Positions 1 through 5,937 of a stretch of DNA of 6,046 nucleotides are shown one piece after another; positions within the stretch are counted from its first letter, which is position 1, and the number at the start of each line of letters is the position of its first letter. The notes below the pieces were generated by a model. It searched no databases and had not been told where the DNA came from. It was given only the letters and a program-made list of their open reading frames with translations. This stretch comes from Prevotellaceae bacterium (lineage in GTDB: Bacteria; Bacteroidota; Bacteroidia; Bacteroidales; UBA932): positions 1 to 6,046 of the forward strand of contig JAISPE010000372.1 of the NCBI GenBank assembly GCA_031275145.1, in the 5' to 3' direction. The translations under genes were made by a program, and so were the position numbers.

Positions 1-36
1 GTCGAGCTAAAGGTTCTGTCAAAAAGGAATTTTGTC
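1..36 (-). repeat. Partial copy (C) of the intergenic repeat, inverted, at the window edge
   Basis: Read on the reverse strand, this segment is GACAAAATTCC, then T5, then GACAGAACCTTTAGCTCGAC. The same words occur in the same order on the forward strand at 5743-5796, where the copy has one extra 17-nt unit between them. The final 20 bases are identical between the two copies. The copy probably continues to the left of the window. It lacks the GGGTGTAC end seen in the other two copies, since the bases after 36 do not match them. Confidence 0.8.
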
Positions 37-188
37 AATTCTCAACTATATAATTACATTTAGGGATACAGCACGCGGAGATATTTTCAATTAAGCAGCT
101 GAATATAAGTACTGTTTTTCCCTGAATAAAAATATTTCATTTTACCTGATCCCCTTTTTCGGGTATTTATTACAATATTTTATTTTAA

Positions 189-196
189 TATCTTTA
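189..196 (+). promoter_or_regulatory. Weak candidate -7 box for the CDF-feoAB operon
   Basis: TATCTTTA matches the Bacteroidota TAnnTTTG -7 consensus at all but the last position and lies about 49 nt before the preferred ATG. No TTTG-type -33 element is seen at the expected distance. In such AT-rich DNA a chance match is quite possible. Confidence 0.2.
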
Positions 197-200
197 CAGC

Positions 201-222
201 CTCTTATAAAGAGATTTTTTTT
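201..222 (+). terminator. Small hairpin followed by T8 in the operon leader
   Basis: CTCTT (201-205) pairs with AAGAG (209-213) across a 3-nt loop, and T8 follows at 215-222. The shape is that of an intrinsic terminator, but the 5-bp stem is AT-rich and weak. It sits only 22 nt before the preferred start codon. It could be the end of an upstream transcript, a leaky leader attenuator, or chance in AT-rich DNA. Confidence 0.2.
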
Positions 223-244
223 ATTATTTTATTTGGATTACAAT

Positions 245-1171
245 ATGATAGGACACAGTCATAACCACAGAAACGGGCACAGTCACGGAGAAAAGCACGA
301 ACATGTTCATGGAGTTTCCGGTATCGGGATAGCGTTTTTCCTGAATCTTGTGTTCAGTTTTATCGAAGTTGTCGGGGGATATTTAACCAACAGCGTAGCC
401 ATACTTTCCGACGCTTTGCACGATTTGGGCGACAGTTTTTCGCTTGCCTTAGCCTGGTATTTCCAGAAACTGTCGAAGAAAAAGCGGGATTCAAAATATT
501 CGTACGGCTATCGGCGGTTTTCGTTGCTGGGAGCGCTTGTCAATTCGGCAGTTTTGCTGACAGGATCGGTTTTTGTTATCATCGAGAGCGTTAACCGGCT
601 GATTTCGCCCGAAGACACCGACGCCAAGGGAATGTTTCTGCTGGCTGTTTTCGGGATAGTCATTAACGGAATAGCCATGCTGAAACTGAAAAAAGGACAT
701 TCGTTAAACGAGCGTACTGTTTCCCTGCATCTCATGGAAGATGTTCTGGGCTGGGCGGCGGTGCTTGTCGCGAGTCTTGTGATGATATTCGTCAAAATTC
801 CGGTACTCGATCCGGTTTTGTCACTGGGAATAGCCTGTTACATACTGTTTAACATCTACAATAATCTCCGCGATACCCTGAGAGTTATTCTGCAGGGCGT
901 TCCCGAAAACATTGACGCCGAAGAAATAGAAAAAGCGCTGCTGAAGATCGACGGCATAGAGTCGGTGCACGATTTGCATCTGTGGACTATGGACGGCGAA
1001 TTTAACATCTCTTCAATTCACACAGTCGTCGGGGCAGACCGCGACAGTTCCGGTATAACGGAAATAAAAAAACAGGTAAAACAGATAATGAAACAGTTTA
1101 ACATCCAACATTCTACCGTAGAGATAGAACAGCGTGAAGAAAACTGCGAATACAGTGAAAACTGCTGTTAA
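245..1171 (+). CDS. CDF-family divalent cation (probably zinc) efflux protein
   Basis: This is an inner-membrane cation diffusion facilitator, 308 aa, which would export divalent metal in exchange for protons. The N-terminus is His-rich (eight His within residues 4-22), a likely cytosolic metal-binding tail. Six membrane segments follow at roughly 24-46, 50-72, 94-114, 130-147, 165-183 and 189-206. The transport site is visible as His59/Asp63 in TM2 (HDLGD) and His162/Asp166 in TM5 (HLMED). That HxxxD/HxxxD pattern is typical of CzcD/ZnT-type zinc carriers rather than the DD-HD site of YiiP/FieF. The C-terminal domain carries VHDLHLW (241-247), and the protein ends with Cys301, Cys307 and Cys308. 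The ATG at 245 is preferred; an in-frame TTG at 233 would add four residues (start MDYN). It is the first gene of an operon with feoA, 11 nt downstream. Family is certain; substrate is inferred. Confidence 0.93.
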   Translation: MIGHSHNHRNGHSHGEKHEHVHGVSGIGIAFFLNLVFSFIEVVGGYLTNSVAILSDALHDLGDSFSLALAWYFQKLSKKKRDSKYSYGYRRFSLLGALVNSAVLLTGSVFVIIESVNRLISPEDTDAKGMFLLAVFGIVINGIAMLKLKKGHSLNERTVSLHLMEDVLGWAAVLVASLVMIFVKIPVLDPVLSLGIACYILFNIYNNLRDTLRVILQGVPENIDAEEIEKALLKIDGIESVHDLHLWTMDGEFNISSIHTVVGADRDSSGITEIKKQVKQIMKQFNIQHSTVEIEQREENCEYSENCC

Positions 1172-1182
1172 GCAACAAGGAT

Positions 1183-1425
1183 ATGGAAAATAAGTTATTG
1201 AGCGAATTTAAACCCGGCGAAAGAGGAACAGTCGAAAAACTCACTGTACTCGGGCCTTTACGCCGCCGCCTGCTGGACATGGGGATAACTCCGGGAACGG
1301 AAATTATTTTTAACAAAGTCGCTCCGTTTGGCGACCCCGTCGAAATCCGGTTGCGCGGATATCTGCTGGCAATAAGGAAAACCGAAGCCGAAGCGGTGCT
1401 GATGAAAATGGAGGCGACGTCATGA
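1183..1425 (+). CDS. feoA: Ferrous iron transport protein A (FeoA)
   Basis: This is a small cytosolic SH3-like protein of 80 aa, the usual length for a stand-alone FeoA, which assists the FeoB iron(II) transporter. Family marks are the RRRLLDMGITPG stretch (residues 27-38), APFGDPVEI (47-55) and the closing LAIRKTEA strand (62-69). It begins 11 nt after the CDF gene, with AAGGAT directly before the ATG, which is too close to be an ideal ribosome site. Its TGA overlaps the feoB start in an ATGA arrangement, so the two are probably translationally coupled. Many Bacteroides-type genomes encode FeoA fused to FeoB, whereas here they are separate proteins. The identification rests on both the motifs and the neighbour. 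Confidence 0.95.
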   Translation: MENKLLSEFKPGERGTVEKLTVLGPLRRRLLDMGITPGTEIIFNKVAPFGDPVEIRLRGYLLAIRKTEAEAVLMKMEATS

Positions 1426-3677
1426 GATTTGCAATAGCAGGAAATCCGAACAGCGGTAAAACCACTCTGTTCAATTCGCTGACCGGAAGCAACGCCCACG
1501 TGGGCAACTGGCCCGGCGTGACGGTCGATAAAAAGGAAGGCGTCTATAAACTCAAACGCGACGACGGTACGGTCGAAAAAATCAATATCATCGACCTGCC
1601 CGGGATATATTCCCTTTCGCCGTACACCCCCGAAGAGGTCATTGCCCGTCAATTTATTATGGACGAAAAACCCGATCTGATTATAAATATCGTAGACAGT
1701 ACCAATCTCGAACGCAATCTGTACCTCACAACGCAACTGCTGGAAATGGATATACCTGTTGTGGTGGCTCTCAATATGATGGACGTCATTAAACGGGAAG
1801 GCTCGATTATCGATTCCGAAATTTTATCCCGAAAACTTGGCGTTCCGGTTGTGCCTATCAGCGCGCTGAAATCCGGCAATGTCAAGTCGCTGATGATCAC
1901 GTGCGCCGAATATGTGAAAACGCCGCGCAAAGGCTCTTCGTTCCTCTCCGGAACAGCCCTTGCCGAACAGTACGGTAAGGTGTTGCAGCTTGTCAATAAA
2001 CACAGTATCAAACATCCGGTATTTCATGCCATCAAGCTTCTCGAAAACGATTCGATAGAATTAATGCACGACGCAACGCTTTCCGCCGGTATCCAGAATC
2101 TTAAACTGGATTACGAAAAAAACGAAAAACCTTTCGATTACGAGGCCGAAATTGCCGATCTGCGGTACAAACTTATAACCGGCGAGATAAAACCTAACGC
2201 AGTAAAGGTTTTCAAAAACTCGGGAGCCGTAAATTCCGAAAAAATAGACGGAATCTTGACGCATCGCTTATGGGGATTACCGGTTTTTCTGGTTTTGATG
2301 TTCGCAATTTTCCATATCATTTTCTCCAAAGATTTCCTGTTTCTCGAATATTTCGGAATCATGGAAAAGGAAGGGCTTCCAAGTCCGGGAGTGCTGCTTA
2401 AAGGCTATATGGAGAATTTTCAGGAGTTTGTGATGGAAAATATGAACGCGCTTCTCGCAGGCGGCAATGCGGCGGCCTGGGCAAAGGGAGCAATCGTGGA
2501 CGGGCTGCTGAAAGGCGTCTGTTCGGTGCTGACGTTCCTGCCGCAAATACTGCTGCTTTTCCTGTCCCTGTCGATACTCGAGGACAGCGGCTACATGTCG
2601 CGCATAGCGTTCATTCTGGACAGACTGTTAAAACGTTTCGGGCTGTCGGGCAAAGCTTTTATCCCGATGCTGATGGGTTTCGGCTGTTCCGTTCCGGCGA
2701 TGATGGGTACGCGGACTTTGGAAAGCGTAAAGGAAAAACGTATGACACTCATGCTTATACCGTTTTTTTCGTGCGGAGCGAAAATGGTGATCTGGGCGAC
2801 TGTCGTTCCCGCCGTCTTTCCGGACAATGCCGATTTCGTGACATTCTGCATCTATATGACCGGAATTGCAGTGGCGATTGCCGGAGCCATACTGCTCAAA
2901 AAAACCGTTTTCAGGGGAATTAAGTCGAATTTTGTTCTGGAACTGCCGGTATACCGTTATCCACGTCTGAAAAGCATATCGTTACAGCTGTGGGAGAAAC
3001 TGAAAGGATTTTTAACTACAGTAACGACCGTGATAGCCGCATCGACTTTAATTATATGGTTTTTACAGAATTTCGACACAAGTCTGAACATGGTTTCCGA
3101 AAATGACGATTCGTGTATCCTGAAAGTTTTCGGCGACGCTATCAAATGGATTTTTGTCCCGCTGGGATTTGCCGAAAGTCCCGACAACTGGAAGTTAATC
3201 GTGGCTATCCTCACCGGATTGCTGGCAAAAGAGGCGGTTGTGTCCACAATGGGTGTACTGTACAGGGCTAAGGGATATGTCTCCGGCGAACAGTCCGATG
3301 ATTCGGCGATATCGGGCAATGAAAAATCTGTGACGGAGGCGCTGACTGCAAGCGCCGTTTTTTCGCCTCTGTCTGCCATATCGTTTGTGATTTTCAACCT
3401 TTTGGTGATACCCTGTTTTGCCGCCGTAGCGACCGCGCGTTCGGAACTGAAAAGCGCTAAATGGACATTTTTCGTCATATTTTTCTGGCTGGCAACAGCA
3501 TGGATTACAAGTTTCCTGTTTTATCAAACCGCATCGCTGCTGAAAGGGGCAAACCCGCTAAACGTATGTGTTGCACTGTTTATAGCAGGCATAATCCTTT
3601 TCGCAGTTTTCAGACGTAAAAACAGGAAAGATAAATGTGCAGGCTGCGATAAATGTCCGAAAGGCAAAATCGGATAG
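1422..3677 (+). CDS. feoB: Ferrous iron transporter FeoB
   Basis: FeoB (751 aa; the E. coli protein is 773) imports Fe(II) across the inner membrane under control of an N-terminal GTPase. G motifs are intact: G1 GNPNSGKT (7-14), G2 near GVT (32-34), G3 DLPG (58-61), G4 NMMD (118-121) and G5 SALK (147-150). A helical linker (about 160-270) follows, then the membrane region with two Gate domains. Key membrane residues are GCSVPA (421-426), CGAK (451-454) and Cys665 in the PCFA motif, matching conserved FeoB cysteines. The C-terminus is a short basic tail with CxxCxxC (Cys739, 742, 745). GGAGG at 1410-1414, seven nt before the ATG, is a good ribosome site inside the end of feoA. No clear terminator follows. 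No separate feoC-like gene is seen. Confidence 0.97.
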   Translation: MRFAIAGNPNSGKTTLFNSLTGSNAHVGNWPGVTVDKKEGVYKLKRDDGTVEKINIIDLPGIYSLSPYTPEEVIARQFIMDEKPDLIINIVDSTNLERNLYLTTQLLEMDIPVVVALNMMDVIKREGSIIDSEILSRKLGVPVVPISALKSGNVKSLMITCAEYVKTPRKGSSFLSGTALAEQYGKVLQLVNKHSIKHPVFHAIKLLENDSIELMHDATLSAGIQNLKLDYEKNEKPFDYEAEIADLRYKLITGEIKPNAVKVFKNSGAVNSEKIDGILTHRLWGLPVFLVLMFAIFHIIFSKDFLFLEYFGIMEKEGLPSPGVLLKGYMENFQEFVMENMNALLAGGNAAAWAKGAIVDGLLKGVCSVLTFLPQILLLFLSLSILEDSGYMSRIAFILDRLLKRFGLSGKAFIPMLMGFGCSVPAMMGTRTLESVKEKRMTLMLIPFFSCGAKMVIWATVVPAVFPDNADFVTFCIYMTGIAVAIAGAILLKKTVFRGIKSNFVLELPVYRYPRLKSISLQLWEKLKGFLTTVTTVIAASTLIIWFLQNFDTSLNMVSENDDSCILKVFGDAIKWIFVPLGFAESPDNWKLIVAILTGLLAKEAVVSTMGVLYRAKGYVSGEQSDDSAISGNEKSVTEALTASAVFSPLSAISFVIFNLLVIPCFAAVATARSELKSAKWTFFVIFFWLATAWITSFLFYQTASLLKGANPLNVCVALFIAGIILFAVFRRKNRKDKCAGCDKCPKGKIG

Positions 3678-3910
3678 CAAAAACGAAAAATGAACACGTC
3701 CCGGAACCGATAAAAGCAAAATTAATACAAACCGGTTACAAAGAAATGAATATTTTTTATTCATCGCACTGTGCTAATATACATATTATTAATTCATACA
3801 AAACTCTGCCGGCAATAAAAAAAACGGCAAACCGGCGCCGACTTGTGAAAATAATTATTACTTTTGCATCCGATTAAATAATTGGTCTTATAAATTAAAA
3901 AGTTAAAAAA
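3678..3910. other. Intergenic spacer between feoB and the lipoprotein gene
   Basis: The spacer has no convincing gene. It contains an AT-only hairpin ATGAATA/TATTCAT (3746-3764, 5-nt loop), a GC-rich patch of short inverted words in AT-rich surroundings (TGCCG 3807-3811 with CGGCA 3825-3829; GCCGG 3808-3812 with CCGGC 3832-3836) and the candidate promoter of the next gene. None of the hairpins has a T-tract on the forward strand, so how the feoB transcript ends is not evident. Confidence 0.5.
3859..3866 (+). promoter_or_regulatory. Candidate -7 box for the lipoprotein gene
   Basis: TACTTTTG is an exact match to the Bacteroidota TAnnTTTG -7 consensus and lies 44 nt before the ATG at 3911, a normal leader length. 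No TTTG is present at the usual -33 spacing; the nearest TTG (3843-3845) is too close. The leader is A-rich (AAAAAGTTAAAAAA directly before the start), as is usual for translation in this phylum. Confidence 0.4.
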
Positions 3911-4501
3911 ATGAAAGTATTTAGTAAATTATTGATGTTTGCACTTGTGTTAAGTGCGTTTACGTTTGTCGGATGTAAGGATGACGAAAAGCCCGATGAG
4001 AAGCCTCCGGTAGAAGAGAATCTTCCGATAGCAGGTGTTGCCGCTACTTATGAGGGAAATCTTATAGTAACATTACCGGTACCGGGAGCGCTTGCTGACA
4101 CATCCAAAAATGTGCCTTGTGTTATAACGTATGACTCCAGCAGTGACAGCATTTCAGTGTCTTTTCAGGCGAATAAAATCTCCGCCCTGGCTGCATTGCC
4201 AAACACTTTTAATATTGAGGGCAAATGCAAGGTTACGAGCGACAAAGAGAAGTACTCGTTTTCCTCCAGCGTTAAAAATCTCACAATTCCGAGTGTTGGA
4301 GACGTTATTGTATATATACTCAATACCAGCAGTATTGACAAAGACGGTAATGCTGTTATCAACATGCCTGTTGTTTTAGCAATGCAGCAACCTGAAACAC
4401 CAACAACTCCTGAAGAAACACAAACAGCTATTGTTCGCGACAGCTATTTAACTGTACCGGACGGGGCAATAACCGTTAAATTTGAAGGGAAGAAAAAATA
4501 G
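3911..4501 (+). CDS. Secreted lipoprotein of unknown function, possibly calycin-like
   Basis: This 196-aa protein begins with a type II signal peptide: Lys2 and Lys6, a hydrophobic core (7-20) and lipobox FVGC with Cys22 as the lipidation site. The mature protein opens CKDDEKPDEKPP. Acidic residues right after the cysteine are a lipoprotein export signal in Bacteroidota, so surface exposure is likely by inference. A Pro/Glu-rich linker (to about residue 38) leads to a beta-rich domain starting near ATYEGNLIVTLPV, containing two cysteines (Cys69 and a second in GKCKV). A Pro/Thr/Glu-rich segment near the end (QQPETPTTPEETQ) precedes a last strand, VKFEGKKK. The YEGNL-type opening strand recalls the calycin-like beta-barrel lipoproteins of Bacteroidales, but I cannot confirm this. 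It appears monocistronic, with its own candidate promoter and a terminator 26 nt downstream. Confidence 0.85.
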   Translation: MKVFSKLLMFALVLSAFTFVGCKDDEKPDEKPPVEENLPIAGVAATYEGNLIVTLPVPGALADTSKNVPCVITYDSSSDSISVSFQANKISALAALPNTFNIEGKCKVTSDKEKYSFSSSVKNLTIPSVGDVIVYILNTSSIDKDGNAVINMPVVLAMQQPETPTTPEETQTAIVRDSYLTVPDGAITVKFEGKKK

Positions 4502-4526
4502 GTAACCAGTCTGACATTCAAATATG

Positions 4527-4564
4527 ACGGGATTCTTCGTGAAAATGAAGAATCCCGTTTTTTT
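4527..4564 (+). terminator. Intrinsic terminator after the lipoprotein gene
   Basis: A perfect 12-bp stem (ACGGGATTCTTC 4527-4538 with GAAGAATCCCGT 4547-4558) closes an 8-nt loop and runs into T7 (4558-4564). It begins 26 nt after the TAA of the lipoprotein gene. On the reverse strand no T-tract follows, so it should act on forward transcripts only. Confidence 0.93.
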
Positions 4565-4572
4565 ATACGGGT

Positions 4573-4621
4573 CGTCATTGCGAATATCCGGTTTCGTACC
4601 GAGACTGAAAGTGCAATGACG
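4573..4621. repeat. Palindromic intergenic element with GTCATTGC ends
   Basis: CGTCATTGC (4573-4581) is perfectly inverted as GCAATGACG (4613-4621), enclosing 31 nt. Within it, CGGTTTCG and CGAGACTG can pair around a 3-nt loop if two G-T pairs are allowed. The shape resembles REP-like palindromes that often carry a GTCATTGC word, but only one copy is seen here, so membership of a repeat family is a guess. Confidence 0.45.
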
Positions 4622-4728
4622 TTTGTCGGAAAAGGTTCGTGACCCTGTCATTCTTAATTTCTATTAAAACGGTTACAGTTCAATTTTACGGTGAAAATGT
4701 AAAGTTTTTCCCGTTCGCAGACTCAGCG

Positions 4729-4860
4729 GGGTGTACGACAAAATTCCTTTTCGACAGAATTCCTTTTTTTGACATAATTAACAGAACTGACATAATCAAC
4801 AGACTTTGTAAATTATGCAAATTCTGTCAATTATGTCAAAAAAAATCTGTCAAAAAAAGG
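4729..4860 (+). repeat. Intergenic repeat element, copy A
   Basis: It fills the spacer between two convergent lipoprotein genes and nearly touches the stop of the reverse-strand gene. It starts with GGGTGTACGACAAAATTCC, identical to copy B at 5735, then T-rich spacers and GACAGAA words. A 23-nt arm (4764-4786) pairs with 4822-4844 with a single A-C mismatch. Inside, GACATAAT(T/C)AACAGA is repeated directly at 4771-4785 and 4789-4803. The 28-nt core 4794-4821 matches, when reversed, the core of copy B. T7 precedes the left arm's GACA and A7 follows the right arm's TGTC, so it is not a classical terminator on either strand. The rest of the 365-nt gene-free stretch 4502-4866 holds the terminator, the GTCATTGC palindrome and AT-rich DNA without further signals. 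Confidence 0.8.
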
Positions 4861-4866
4861 CGTGTT

Positions 4867-5640
4867 TTATTCGGCAGTGAAACGGGCTAGGGGAGTCGTT
4901 TCCTTGCTATGCAGAATCAGTGTATTTCTCTCTATCGTGTAACTTTCGACTGTACGGAACACTTCGCGCAGTTTATTTTCGATGTCCATGTTGGTACACA
5001 TCTTCTGTGTAAAAACCGTTTCGGAGAAAAGCAGCCTGTTTGCCCGCTTTAACTGATAAGTACCCGAAAAAGAGTTGCAGTCGCTGTTTCCGAAAACCCG
5101 TGTATCCTTGCTGTTGAATGTTATGTAGGCGGACTTTGTACCTGCTGCCGTAACCGGATTTCCCTTAAACTCCGTTAATTTCCAGCGTTTATCCGTCAAG
5201 CGGGTATCGACTTTAACGAGTATGTAGGAATCTGCCAGTTCTCCGGTAATTATCTTTCCGTTCGTATCCAGCTGGATTATGAGATTTTCTCCAACTATAA
5301 ACGAGGTTTTATCCTCATTGTCAAGCGTAATCGAACCTCCGTCCATGCTCCATTTGAACGATCCCTTATACTTTTTTTCAAAAGGTTCCCGGCTCATGTA
5401 CAGATAGTTCATCTTATAGGTATTGTCCGGAGACAGAGTGATTTGCACCTGAATGCCCGGACAGTCGGCACAGGGTATGACACCGTTATATACACCGTCC
5501 CAGTCCACTGAATTTTCCGAGTTGTCGGGACCCGAATATATTTTACTCGAACTGACAATATTGCCCTGTTCTTTCGGTCGACATGCGCCCGTTCCAAGCA
5601 TTATGCAGACAGCGCATCCAATAAAAAAAATCTTCTTCAT
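4867..5640 (-). CDS. Lipoprotein with NlpE N-terminal-like and META (HslJ-like) domains
   Basis: This is a 257-aa envelope lipoprotein. The signal peptide is MKKIFFIGCAVCIMLGTGAC with lipobox cysteine Cys20. Residues about 46-145 look like the NlpE N-terminal domain, a small beta-barrel first linked to copper tolerance and envelope stress: DWDGVYNGVIPCADCPG, with the CxxC pair Cys57/Cys60, then alternating strands. Residues about 150-255 look like a META domain: KRWKLTEFKG, then FGNSDCNSFSGTY with Cys188, then TQKMCTNM with Cys215, which could form a disulfide. Both domains are common together or apart in Bacteroidota lipoproteins; the exact role is unknown, and envelope stress or metal tolerance is inference. 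The leader is A/T-rich (AAATAAAAGT before the ATG). It converges with the upstream lipoprotein gene and ends a few nt from repeat copy A. Confidence 0.92.
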   Translation of the reverse strand: MKKIFFIGCAVCIMLGTGACRPKEQGNIVSSSKIYSGPDNSENSVDWDGVYNGVIPCADCPGIQVQITLSPDNTYKMNYLYMSREPFEKKYKGSFKWSMDGGSITLDNEDKTSFIVGENLIIQLDTNGKIITGELADSYILVKVDTRLTDKRWKLTEFKGNPVTAAGTKSAYITFNSKDTRVFGNSDCNSFSGTYQLKRANRLLFSETVFTQKMCTNMDIENKLREVFRTVESYTIERNTLILHSKETTPLARFTAE

Positions 5641-5734
5641 ACTTTTATTTATTAAAATGAAATATTAATTACTAATTAATTACAAATTGGAATATTAACA
5701 AACCTGTAGAAAAAATGTTTTAGCGCGGTCTGCC
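5641..5734 (-). promoter_or_regulatory. Very AT-rich upstream region of the NlpE/META gene
   Basis: About 95 nt of mostly A and T separate the start of the reverse-strand lipoprotein gene from repeat copy B. It must carry the promoter if the gene is not cotranscribed with the partial gene upstream. On the reverse strand a TTTG is present in CCAATTTG, but the TA of the -7 consensus is missing, so I cannot place the promoter. Confidence 0.3.
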
Positions 5735-5913
5735 GGGTGTACGACAAAATTCCTTTTTTGACAGAATTTCTTTTTTGACAGAACCTTTAGCTCGACGAAG
5801 TCAATTAACAGAAACTTTAGTTCGACGAAGTCAATTTTCATAATTTACAAAATCTGTTAATTGACTTCGTCGAACTAAAGTTTCTGAAAATTCTGTTAAT
5901 TCTGTCAAAAAAA
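5735..5913 (+). repeat. Intergenic repeat element, copy B
   Basis: It lies between two reverse-strand genes. From the left it has GGGTGTACGACAAAATTCC (shared with copy A), tandem 17-nt units GACA(A/G)AATT(C/T)CT6 at 5743-5759 and 5760-5776, and two direct 26-nt units at 5781-5806 and 5811-5836 that differ at two bases. A 28-nt arm, a 28-nt core and A7 ending at 5913 follow. The right end TTCTGTCA7 (5900-5913) is the inverse of T6GACAGAA at 5754-5766 and 5771-5783, so the element is bounded by inverted words. No open frame of note lies inside it. Confidence 0.82.
5809..5886. repeat. Perfect 28-bp inverted repeat inside copy B
   Basis: The arm 5809-5836 (starting CAGAAACTTTAG) is the exact reverse complement of 5859-5886 (ending CTAAAGTTTCTG), with a 22-nt loop at 5837-5858. 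It could form a cruciform or a very stable RNA hairpin. The right arm can also pair with the other direct unit (5781-5806) with two mismatches, giving an alternative stem. Confidence 0.92.
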
Positions 5914-5937
5914 GCGGACTGTCTGTAAAAAAACTGT

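Noticed and set aside
1113..1736. 207-aa reverse-strand open frame across feoA and the start of feoB
   Set aside because: It lies antisense to two strongly identified genes, and its protein shows no recognisable family. It is a shadow of the coding frames.
2957..3478. 173-aa reverse-strand open frame inside feoB
   Set aside because: It is antisense to the membrane part of FeoB, Ser/Thr-rich as expected from a shadow frame, and has no leader.
3746..3764. ATGAATA/TATTCAT hairpin as the feoB terminator
   Set aside because: The stem is 7 bp and nearly all A-T, the T-run is in the loop, and no T-tract follows.
3653..3877. 74-aa forward open frame overlapping the end of feoB
   Set aside because: It starts inside feoB, has low-complexity Lys/Ile-rich content from AT-rich DNA and overlaps the promoter region of the next gene.
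4764..4844. Copy A hairpin as a bidirectional terminator for the two convergent genes
   Set aside because: The T7 precedes the left arm and A7 follows the right arm, so neither strand has a T-tract after the stem. The forward gene already has a strong terminator at 4527-4564.
4639..4890. 83-aa forward open frame with several CxxC-like pairs
   Set aside because: The Cys pattern (LCKLCKFCQLC) comes from translating the TGTCAATT-type words of repeat copy A, and the frame runs into the convergent gene.
5735..5913. CRISPR array or phase-variable invertible promoter
   Set aside because: Units are adjacent, degenerate and partly inverted rather than evenly spaced with unique spacers. The 22-nt loop is too short for the usual invertase-controlled promoters, and no invertase gene is in view.
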